NCBI GenBank assembly: GCA_037783545.1
Contig: JBBELK010000364.1
Coordinates: 496,001-560,000 of the forward strand
DNA length: 64,000 nucleotides
Source: Henricia sp. BOLD:AAB3569
Lineage: Eukaryota > Echinodermata > Asteroidea > Spinulosida > Echinasteridae
Direction of reading: 5' to 3'
Position numbers and translations under genes: made by a program. The notes beneath the pieces are model-generated. The model ran no database searches and was not told the origin of the DNA. It saw only the letters and a list, made by a program, of their open reading frames with translations. This document shows, piece by piece, positions 23,611 through 34,082 of this stretch (positions are counted from its first letter, which is position 1; each line of letters starts with the position of its first letter).

Positions 23611-25574
23611 CCATGTTTAACTCGTGTTTGACGCGAGAGGAAGATCCCCGAATGGGACAAGCTTACCGGTTCATACGACTGGAGTAAATCCCCGAGTGTC
23701 CATATATAGGGTCAAGCAGTTGCTGCCCTTCCTGGAGTACAGGTCAGCCCATCCCAAGTCTTTCCTTCAACGGTGTTTACAGTCGCCCCAAATATTCACC
23801 GGTGCACTTTTTACACCTTGGTGAGGTGAATTATTTTCCAGGGACACGATGCGACGGGATGACAGTGACCAGATCGATGGGAAGAGCCCCGTATGTCGTA
23901 ACATGACAAATGCAGTCACCAGGTGGTGATATTAGAGAAGTTGAAGAGCCTCAAAACTGAAGTATAAGGTACAGGCTCCAGATTGTCGCAAAGAGGGAAA
24001 AGCCCAAAGTGCACTTTAAGTGGTACATCGGTTCAGCATAACAAACATAGGGATATACACCCAGTAATTTTGAGAACACTTAGCTAAACTTAGGTAACTC
24101 CGTCACCAAGTGATAGCGGGTATAATATAAAAGTGTGAGCTAAATTTGCATTGCGAATAACCTGCGTTTTGTAGAATCCCAGCGCAACGCGTGCAATTAC
24201 CCTGGGTTTTGACTAACGGTCTCGCAGGCGAAACCGATCGGTGGTGTTGATGTCGGCAATGAAGGGCTCCGCATTGGAATTAAATATACAAATACCCCCA
24301 GATTGCATACAAAGCGGGAACCCCAATATAGGGGGCAGGCGCAAGAGGAAAGGCGCTGCCACTAAGCAGTGCCCAGGCGAAATACCAAGTAGCCGCGAGG
24401 GTTCGATGTGGAAGTAGATCCCTGAATTAAGGGTTCAGAGAATTGGCACGGCATGAAAGGGAAAACCCTGCAATATGTGGCTTGACCATGCAGTTATCGA
24501 GTGGTAACATTAGTTGGGTTGGGGCTTGCAAGTACAAGCACCGCAGTCAAGCAGAATCGAGCCTCGTTCCCTCTCGCGTCGCTCATTATGTTCGTGGCGA
24601 TTGGAGATATAATGGTAAAAGATGGGTGAAGTATGATTTTAAAAAAAACAAACAAAAAAAAACAAAAAAAACATTCGCTAGCAAGAACATAACGGAGTTG
24701 CTTTGCATGTCATTTGCGGCATTTGTAGCAAATTTTGTTTGAGTCAAGAGCTAGCGTCACTGTTTAACATGTAATGTTCTCTTTTGTTTTAAACTATAGG
24801 TTCCCTCTACGCCTGAACAGCGCCCTCTTCTGTTAGCAGAATGTTCAAACAGAAGAGTCATTTTCTTTCTCAAGAAAATATTGAGCCTGCCCTTTGCGAC
24901 AATTTAATCTTTTAGTTCATATTCAGAACCAAGTGGGTTTTAGTTTCCTTTAACAAAACCTTGGTCCAAGAAATGATGGATTCACGAGGCATAAGCCTTC
25001 GGTTACGGTTCTCTCGGGGGTATATAAAACTATCGTAGTGAATTCGTCGCTCCTGTCTTTGTTGTCCAGACTATAATTCTGCACCATCTTGTAACGACCC
25101 TCGACAACTCGCGGTTCGCATAGCAATTTCAATGTCCCGGGGGATTGGGGTAGTACTGGCGTTGCAGATGCAGGTCAACCTGACCTATACCAGGCCAACT
25201 GAGAGCATCTTGTGCGTTTTAATCCACCTCAGATGTTTATATTCAATGTCTGTGGAAGATTCGAGTTCTTTGATTACACGAGTAGTGGTGTTTGTAGCTC
25301 GAAATAAACCATTCATTGATAATAAAATGTTTTGTATTGAAATTCCAATAAGTTCCAAGTGTCATCTCAGTAAAGCATGGTCGAAAATAACATGTGCTTT
25401 TGTACATGTATAACGTAGCGGATTTGTAAGCAGAACTGCTGGCATACGGCATGATGCGTATCCTCTCATCATTCCCAGTCAATCACGGTTAATCCGTTCG
25501 TTTAGCGGCAAATCCCTCGAAGGACTATTCATAGAACATGTTTTATTTGTCACACACCCCCTTTCCGCATCACC
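23611..25574. other. no gene seen; right part of the block between the 60-bp repeats
   Basis: Contains decayed relatives of the GGGAAAAGCCC minisatellite words, an A-rich run at 24640-24670 and a TATATAAAA motif at 25020. No supported coding region. Confidence 0.4.
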
Positions 25575-25634
25575 CTATTTGCACCACTCCTAAACGTTAG
25601 AGGGCGACGGCAACTATCAGTCAGAGATTTTAAC
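25575..25634. repeat. 60-bp perfect direct repeat, right copy
   Basis: Identical to 15614-15673, in the same orientation, 9,961 bp away. Confidence 0.95.
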
Positions 25635-25731
25635 CGAGAAGAAGGTGTAAGGAGCGTAAGTATGGTGCAGGTACGTGTAAGAAAAACAAAGGAGGTAAGT
25701 TGGACTCCCTTTTCTCCCCGCCCTCCCGCCC

Positions 25732-27086
25732 GCGCATTTTTTTTTTACACCACTGCGAGGGGTAATCCTTCGTTACAGTGCACGTACAAAGACTACGAAA
25801 AAGTCGCGCATGCGTAATAAGCCAATGATTGCAAACCGCGTGTCACGTCTGTCGACCGACGATGATACCGGTGACTTTTCACCACAGAAAAAAAATGAGG
25901 GGTACGTAGCCGATCTTGGCTTCGAGATCTTGTATGCAAAACATAGTTTAATGATACTACACGTAGGCTGAACAATATGTGTTCCCTGTGAAAGTCTTCT
26001 ATATTTTCCCACCCTCAACGGGGTTTTTCCATATCAAATATGCACCTACTAACTGACATGACTGATGCTTTAATTTACTGGGTAATTTTAAAGAATTTTA
26101 CAATTCTCAACATAAGAATTCCTGGAGTTTAATTTAGAAGAAGTGATTGAAAAAGTGTCTGGAGGGAACGTTTGAAAAGTGCTTCAAGGGGCAAATTATA
26201 GTGTTTAAAAAAAAAGTAATAAACTAAGTGTTTCGAAAGAACGACCGAAACGCGTGTTTCGAAAGAACGATCGAAACGTCGTTTCGAAAGAACGATCGAA
26301 ACGTCGTTTCGAAAGAACGATCGAAACGTCGTTTCGAAAGAACGATCGAAACGCGTGTCGAAAGAACGATCAAAACGTCGTTTCGAAAGAACCATCGAAA
26401 CGTTTAGAAATAATTAACAATCAAAACGTTTCGAAAGAACGATCAAAACGTCGTTAACGTCGTTTCGAAAGAACGATCGAAATGTTTCGAAAGAATTAAC
26501 GATAGAAACGTTTCGAAAGAACGATCAAAACATCGTTTCGAAAGAGCGATCGAAACGTCGTTTCGAAAGAGCGATAAAAACATTGTTTCGAAAGAACGAT
26601 CGAAACGTCGTTTCGAAAGAACGAGCGAAACGTCGTTTCGAAAGATTTATCGAAACAATCGAAACGTGTTTCAAGGGAAAGAAGAAAAAAACGTTTTGGA
26701 AACGGAGTTACCTTAAATATACATGGAGGAAGGAAATGCATTAGGCCTATGGGCTTATACAAAGTTTGGGGACTGTTGTCGATCGATGGTGTTTTTTATT
26801 TACAAAAATATTTCACCATTCATTCAACATAAAAAACATCCACTGATCCTTTGGCTGATATTTTTTTAATATGTATGCAGTTCTTCTTTTTTTCCCTTTC
26901 TAATCAATCATGAAATGTATCTTATTATAATACATGTACAGTACGTACGTACACAATCTACATGCACATGTACAGCGCATTGTATAGCAAATGTATACGT
27001 ACGGGGAACTTTAGTCTCTTCACCAGCAGTGAAATGGTGCGTTTTCTGCCGAATTCCCCTCGCAGTGGTGTAAAAAAAAAATGCGC
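25732..27086. mobile_element. 1.36-kb DNA transposon with 9-bp target duplication
   Basis: Inverted ends start GCGCATTTTTTTTTTACACC and continue ACTGCGAGGGG. CTCCCGCCC flanks both sides (25723-25731, 27087-27095). It contains a 25-bp minisatellite and no transposase. Confidence 0.85.
26225..26660. repeat. 25-bp minisatellite (GTTTCGAAAGAACGATCGAA)
   Basis: About 17 units containing the self-complementary words TTTCGAAA and CGATCG. Open frames across it are repeat artefacts. Confidence 0.9.
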
Positions 27087-27372
27087 CTCCCGCCCCTTCA
27101 TTTTGCACTCATTACGTACTCGAGCTCCAGTCTCTACTCGCAAAGCTTTTCTTATCCAGTCCTAAATCATAGGGACTGGAGCCCGAGACGTGAATGGAGT
27201 AATGCAGATAGTATACAATTCCGTTTACGCACATACATTGAAAGATCTACTACTATACTGGTTCCCGTCCACATATTCCACACTTTCGCAATAACCGAAC
27301 CAATCTATAGGGATCGGGAACCAATCTATGAAAGATCATGCCCACATATCACGAACACCGCGACCCCACACA

Positions 27373-30193
27373 TAGTCTTGATGCAAGACCGAATTTACTG
27401 TTAGAGTTCGCGATCTCCACATTGCTCATTTTAGCCGCCAGAGGGCGTACCTACACTTACAACGTGAACTCGAAAACTCGCGGTCTTGATTACTCCGTAA
27501 GAAAAAAGTTCGATAACCTTTATGGAAGCACATGAATAATTAAACAGCAAGGTCAAAAATTATGGGCGCCTGCGTAGAAGAGAAAGCGATGCCTCCATAA
27601 ATAGGTCATGTGGGATGGTAACTTGCGTGTGCAGTGATTCACCGTGCCGCGCGAAAATGATATCGGGCCGTTTTCGTGCAGTGACCGTGGTGCATGGCCT
27701 GCCGAGAAGCGGCATTTCTCGGTACGAGTGCGCGCCCAGCCCAGCCCGGTGACTTCCTGTCCCCGGCCGGGGGTGCCTGTCCGTGTAGATTAAGACCCAA
27801 TGCCATGGCCAAAACATTGAACAATGTTGGACAACAGTGGGAAAAAATCTAAAAATCATGAAAATTTCTCTCTCTTAGTTTTTACACCATGGTTTTTACA
27901 ACCACACTAACATTTTACATGGTTTTATAACAATGGAAATCCATGCTGCATATGGGGGCCTAAAATCAGACATGTCATAATTTTATTTCTCATTTTTATC
28001 ATCAAACTTGTTCTAACATGCATTGTTTATTTTTCATTTAATACAAAATAAAGACGTTTATAGTGGTCGGATATGGCATTCAACCTAAAAATTCAAATTA
28101 TTTCTGCACTTGAAGCGAAATATTGAACGAATAAATCAGACAATGTTGACGAACATTTCTTTGGACAATGTTGGACAGAAGTGGGTAAAATTTAAAAATC
28201 ATGAAAATTTCTCTATTATTTTTCACACCATGGTTTTTACAACCAAACTAACATTTTACGTGGTTTTATAACAATGGAAATCCAGGCTGGGGGCCTAAAA
28301 TTAGACATGTCATAATTTTATTTCTCATTTTTATCATCAAACTTGTTCTAACATGCATTGTTTATTTTTCATTTACAGAATCATGATAAAGACGTTTATA
28401 GTGGTCGGATATGGAATTCAACCTACAAATTCAAATTATTTCTGCACTTGAAGTGAAATATTGAACTAATGAATCAGACAATGTTGACGAACATTTCTTT
28501 GGACAATGTTAGACAGAAGTGGGAAAAATTTGATGAAAATTTCTGTATTATTTTTCACACCATGGTTTTTACAACCAAACTAACATTTTACGTGGTTTTA
28601 TAACAATGGAAATCCAGGCTGGGGGCCTAAAATTAGACATGTCATAATTTTATTTCTCATTTTTATCATCAAACTTGTTCTAACATGCATTGTTTATTTT
28701 TCATTTAATATAAAATAAAGACGTTTATAGTGGTCGGATATAGAATTCAACCTAAAAATTCAAATTATTTCTGCACTTGAATTTAAATATTGAACTAATG
28801 AATCAGACAATGTTGACGAACATTTTTTTTTTAGTTAACCAAACTGTGCAAATTTCCTTCAAGGGCTTCTGTCCTATCTACAAAGTAGTTTGCTGTTGTT
28901 CCCTGGAATTCGTAAAAACAGCTTCATATCCACAAAATTAATGGGCCTTCTCAAAGCATTCTCCTCAAAGCACTGAAAAGGGTGAAATTTTAAACATTTA
29001 GTAAACTAATAAACATCAAATTTAAATTTGTTCCATTAAACGTTATTCCAGTATATTTTCGGAGGCTTATGCTAGCAGGTTGCTCTAATTAATTTTCTGC
29101 AATTCTGCTTGCTGTAAAAACAAAAACATGCACGAAGAATCGGAAAAAAAGTATTGTTTTAAATAGGCCGTAAAAGGTCGATCCTTGGGTCACAACAATT
29201 TGCCTTATTTTTTGTTGGCCTAAATGAAAATCAAATGGGTCATATTTGACTTTAGAAAATGTACAATTACTTTTGTAAAACCATGTGGCTTTGAGAGACT
29301 CCTTTCAACATTAAACTTACAAAAATTTAATAAGGGCATTTTGAAATTTTTTAAAATCTGCCCAACAATTTATAATACTTCAAACATTGTGTACAAAGCA
29401 TGTGATAGTGAGTGAAATTAGTAGTTTTTAAGAAAGTGGGTGGTTCTTCACTCAGATTAATTCATATCTGAACTAACTGATGCTTGCAAGTCATTTTAGG
29501 GAAAAATAGTAGTGGATAACTTCTCTGAAATCGTTTAGCACTTTTTTTTTTACCGAAGCCAATAATATGAAAAGCATGCCATAGTATAGAGGAGAAGTAA
29601 ACAATCACAGTCGTTTTCTTCCTCCATGCGTAAGCGATGAAAAAAAATCGTGACCAAGCAGAAAATGCCCTAAGAAAATCTCTAATGCCAGTCTTTGATA
29701 ACACCCGACCGTAGACCCGTTCACGGGTCTAACCCGACCGTACGAGCAACGCAGGCCGGCAAGCGGCAAGGCCCGGACTCGACGCGACGGTACAGGTAAG
29801 CCACTGAGTGCAACGCGCAAGATAGCTTTGTCCGTCCGTGGACAACGTGTTTGCCTCATATCATGTTTGCCTGCTGACTGCTGATCGATCGATCGATCAG
29901 CGACTGGAAAAGCAGCGACATTTGTATGCACTGTCCTGTCCAGTGTGTTGTGTACTCTGGGTACCAGACAGACCAGAGCTGTTGTAAATTATGGAAATTA
30001 GATGACGTCACGCATTTCAACGTGTCACACAAAGGTATGCCAGGAATTCGCTCGGTATTTTGCGAGCGATTTATACGGAATATGAAAGACTGTCTTTTCG
30101 ACTGTATTTCAGGTGCGCCCTCTGGCGGCCAATGGTGAATAGTCTATGTACATCGTGTATTGCGCGCAAAAAGGCAGTCTTTCCGATAGACTA
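27373..30193. mobile_element. 2.8-kb DNA transposon with 9-bp target duplication
   Basis: Ends TAGTCTTGATGCAAGACCG and, inverted, TAGTCTATCGGAAAGACTG agree at 14 of 19 positions. CCCCACACA flanks both sides (27364-27372, 30194-30202). The uninterrupted target sequence is visible in the related satellite element near 12455-12480. An inner inverted pair (GCCGCCAGAGGGCG) lies near both ends. No transposase. Confidence 0.85.
27817..28830. repeat. 330-340-bp tandem repeat, three units
   Basis: ACCATGGTTTTTACAACCA recurs at 27886, 28228 and 28559. It lies inside the 2.8-kb element. Confidence 0.9.
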
Positions 30194-30391
30194 CCCCACA
30201 CATTGAAATATCCCACATTTATGTCGAAATATCGCACATATATTTTTAACATTGCATATATATCAAATTATTGCACACATATTTTTAACATCGCATACAT
30301 ATGAAAAAACATTGAATATATATGTCAAATTATTGCATATATATTTCAACATCGCATACATATGAAAAAACATCGCACATATATATTTAAC
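30194..30391. repeat. ATATATG satellite
   Basis: CACATATATTTTTAACATCG and ATATGAAAAAACATTG words, as at 14.9 and 15.4 kb. Confidence 0.85.
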
Positions 30392-30723
30392 AACCTGCCT
30401 TTCCCGTATTAGGGCGACCGGTTATGGGTAAAAAAGGCGTATTAGGACGACCGACCGCATTAGGGCGACCGATAGCCGGTCGTCCTAACGCCAAGTGCTT
30501 CAAAAACCATCTTTATTAGGTCAAAAACCATTTTTATTAGGTTTCTCACCATTTTTATTAGGTTTGTAACCATTTTTGTCTAGGTTGAAAAACATTTTTA
30601 TGAGAACTTTAAGTCGAAAAAATGGGTGTCAACGGCAGAGTTTCTTGCCGACAAATTTGCCGTTTTAGTGGTTCCCCAGAGCACTCTTTCCAAAACGGTC
30701 GTCCTAATACGGGAAAAGTAGTT
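30392..30723. mobile_element. 332-bp MITE in the ATATATG satellite (copy 2)
   Basis: Only a handful of differences from 15022-15352, again embedded in the same satellite family. Confidence 0.8.
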
Positions 30724-30775
30724 ATCAAACATCGCACATATATGTCAAACATCGCACATATATTTGTGCATTATC

Positions 30776-31914
30776 GAATATTTTACCCGGATGTACCGGT
30801 AAAGTTGCGTCCCCCTATATTATTGGTAAAATCTGTAACCGAAGTTCACAAGTTTGATGGCCCGCTACGTGAAATTGCACTGTAAATCATGCCACCTTTT
30901 GTTTCTGTCATTTGATCTGTCAGGCTGATTTCTTTTTGATGCAGGTCTAGCCAGTTCGGAGTTTTGACTGCGCATGCGTCTCCCGACTTTGGTTTGAGAT
31001 AAACAAAACGGTATGCATATGTGTTTATCTCAAATGACCTTTGACACAACTCATACTAGGGCCTTGCGCGCGCGAGATTCCGAACTGGCTTATTGACCCC
31101 CTTCGAACATGTGCAAATATGCCATTTTGAGAGTCAAATAATGCCGAGTCATTGTGGAAGCGATATGCGTGCGTGCGTGCTGTGCATCTCTGGTAGGCGT
31201 AACGTGGTTTAATCATGGTTTAATTCACCAATGCAATGGGAGCCTTAGCATTGCGCGTTACGCACACTGTGGACACACACAACACGCACGCACATTGCTT
31301 CCACAACGATGCGGCATTATTTAATTGACTCCCAAAATGACGTCATTGGCACGAGCTCAATAGACCATAGATTGGTTCCCGATCCCTATAGATCGGTTCG
31401 CTTATTGCGAAAATATAGGGATCGGTAAAGGGCAGCCATGACGGGCAGAATTCTGCCCGTCACGTGGTTATTATTATTATATATTTTAAAGTAAGTGCGC
31501 AGATTTTGCATTGACATTTGTAACTTGGCCGTGCGTGTCGAACATATCCAATTATGTAAATAAAGTACATTGCCTAAATCAAAGGCTTGGCCAATTTTTA
31601 AATATAAAAAACACAATGCGCACGCGCAAAGACGACCAATTACAGATCAAGATGAAGCGCCCTTTACCTGTCCTTATATTCTCCTGTGTGGAATATGTGG
31701 ACGGGAACCAGTCTACTTTTTATTATGCATATGTTTGCTTGTTTTAATACTCTTATTCAAGTTTTATACCTTATGCCATCTTTTTTTTAATCCCGAGATT
31801 TCTTTTTTTATCGTTAATCCTTTTTATCCGGGGAGTGATTTTATACGGACCTTAAGGTCTTGTTCACGACCCTTGACTGTGTCAAAAATTAAATAATAAT
31901 AATAATAATATTAA
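30776..31914. other. no gene seen; fragments of TAGACTGGTTCCC-type elements
   Basis: TAGATTGGTTCCCGATCCC near 31368 and GGACGGGAACCAGTCTA ending at 31715 are element ends without matching target duplications. A perfect 22-bp palindrome, GACGGGCAGAATTCTGCCCG plus TC, lies at 31439-31460. Confidence 0.5.
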
Positions 31915-32308
31915 TAATGTCGTCATCCCGTAATATATTATCTCGGGATGTAGACATCCTGCATTTCGGATGACGTCATCCCGTGATAAAATATCTCGGG
32001 ATGTCGTCATCCTATATATATATATTTTTGATGTCGTCTTCCCGTGATATTTTATCTCGGGATGTTGTCATCCTGTTATAAATTATCTCGGGATGTCGTC
32101 ATCTCACATTTCCGATGTAGTCATCCCGTAATACGTTATCTCGGGATGTCGTCATCCTACATTTCGGATGTCGACATCCCATAAACAATTATCGCGGGAT
32201 TTCGTCATCATACATTCTGGATGTCGTCTTCCTCAGATACTGATCACGGGATGACGAAATTTTGCGCTGAATATGTTGTCATCCTGCGATAAATTATCAC
32301 GGGATCTC
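31915..32308. repeat. satellite of alternating palindromic CATCCCG/CGGGATG units
   Basis: TCATCCCGTGATAAATTATC and TCGGGATGTCGTCATCC units repeat about seven times, each pair being roughly self-complementary. Confidence 0.9.
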
Positions 32309-32403
32309 AACAAGTCGGAAGGCATTTCCAGAGCGCCGTAACAATGTACTACGAGTTGACGCCTGAACTGGAATCTTTGGAAACTGCTACAGAGGAAGAC
32401 TAA

Positions 32404-32544
32404 AGCAGGCCTCCCACTGTGCCATTTTTGCCACGATTCCTCTACGAATTGGTACGATTATCGGAGACTGCCTATAGACTCTACACACAATCTTACCCAA
32501 TCGTAGCTAATTCGTGGCAAAAATCGCACAGTGGGAGGCCTGCT
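32404..32544. mobile_element. 141-bp MITE with TAA target duplication (Harbinger-like)
   Basis: Inverted ends start AGCAGGCCTCCCACTGTG and run about 33 bp. TAA flanks both sides. A 3-bp TWA target is typical of PIF/Harbinger. Confidence 0.8.
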
Positions 32545-32547
32545 TAA

Positions 32548-33849
32548 TACGGGCCGAGAAACACGATGCTGCAAGACTTCGCTATCAAACTTTATTCAGC
32601 TAGCATAAAACCTAAAAGCACTACTGCCAAACACACATTAGACATGTACATCATAAAAGTGAATTGACGCTTAATTAAAAAGGAAAGTATACTGTATACG
32701 CCGTCACAATATCACTAAAAGTATTTGTGCATACGTATATCATCCTGAGTATACATGTATATATTTTTATATAATAAATCGCGTTAAAAACCCTGGTTAA
32801 TGCAAATACATTTATATATTTATATAAAGTGAAAGACGTGGCTGTTCCTATAAACCGCAATAACGAACGGGATCAAATTTAAACGGCCGATTATTTGTAC
32901 ATACTGTACGTAACGATATGCCCATCACTTTTACCTGGGTACAAATGTGCTAAGAGAAATTTGTGACCAAACTGTCCGTGTACTAAAATGTATGAAAATA
33001 CACAAAACAGTGAAAACAATCCAAACAGTCGAACATTCCGATGCGATCAGCTGCAGATTTGTCAGAAATTGATGCTTAAAGTTCATGGCTTCATAATGTG
33101 GCCTGAGCCTGCCAATAAATGACAAAAATTAGCAAAAAAGTAGGCATACTGCTCATACCTCTACAGTACATTGTAATTGTGAATCTGAACTGAACTGAAT
33201 CAATGAATGTCAAAAAAAACAGTGCCTTTCTTCGGGATTTCATCAGCAAAAAAAACAACTGAACCAAGTTGAATAAACATTAAAGATATCCCGATAAATT
33301 GAACACGTGGTTAAAATGATAAAATGAGTATGGAAATTGCTTAAAACATAATCAATCGGTGTATGGTGATGAACCGTTTCCTCTAAAATGACCGAATGGT
33401 CTGTGGGATTGACATATTTTGAGTCAATATTTTCAGTACACCTAAAAAGCTTTAAAAATACATGTACGAAGCATTTTTTTCATTACGATCTACAGGAAAG
33501 TTTGCCTTAATATTTATAAATGCAATGTATTATTATTATTATGTATTATATTTCCAAGAAAACAATTTCATTTCCTTCCAAAAGCGTAAACACTATTTGT
33601 ATTATTGATTTATTATTTTGTTAAACTACATTAAAATCTAACACTAAAGTACCCAACGTTTTACTTAGACACAGTAAAAAACTTTAAAATCAAAGATGTT
33701 AATTGTAACAGCCTGAAAACACGGTGGACAATGCCACAATAGCAATGTTAGAATTTAAGGCATATTTTGCTTATATACACATGTATGTATATAAGTTTTG
33801 CTACAACATAACATCTCTTCATTTTCATGATCAATCCGATTGATTTAAT
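32548..33849 (-). other. 3' UTR and downstream AT-rich sequence
   Basis: An AT-rich stretch directly after the stop codon, with no ORF and no obvious repeat. It probably contains the 3' UTR, followed by intergenic DNA. Confidence 0.4.
33609..33614 (-). terminator. candidate polyadenylation signal (AATAAA)
   Basis: TTTATT on the + strand reads AATAAA on the gene strand, about 235 bp past the stop codon. It is the first consensus hexamer downstream. Another lies near 32,589, so the 3' UTR could be longer. Confidence 0.4.
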
Positions 33850-34082
33850 CTAATGCATCAGCTTAATAATATCGTCCTGGCGTTTCTTACGCAGTAAGAG
33901 ACGCATGAAAGCATAAGCCATCACCATAACGACCAAAGCTAGAATACCAATCACGGCAACCATTGTCCAGTGCATGCCAATGTTCTCCCTGCTCAATTGG
34001 GCAATGCCGCGCTGCATCCAGTCATCCGGGTTTGGGTTCATCAGGCCACTTGGGTGGTGTTCCTCTGCATTTGCGTCATTGT
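33850..34082 (-). CDS. terminal exon: transmembrane segment and cytoplasmic tail
   Basis: This exon opens after TTGTTTACAG with two bases of a split Asp codon and runs 76 codons to TAG at 33850-33852. An acidic, proline-rich juxtamembrane part is followed by about 23 hydrophobic residues (from MVAVIGILALVV to MAYAF) and a short tail containing RLLLRKKRQDD. The basic stop-transfer run after the span predicts a type I topology. The tail has no recognised signalling motif. Confidence 0.8.

Noticed and set aside
24780-25574. TATATAAAA and AATAAA-like signals suggesting an LTR
   Set aside because: No matching second copy at the other end of the block and no retroelement protein domains; insufficient for an LTR call.
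26129-26457. Open frames of repeated RFDRSFETT-like and KERSKRR-like peptides
   Set aside because: Translation of the 25-bp minisatellite in a transposon.
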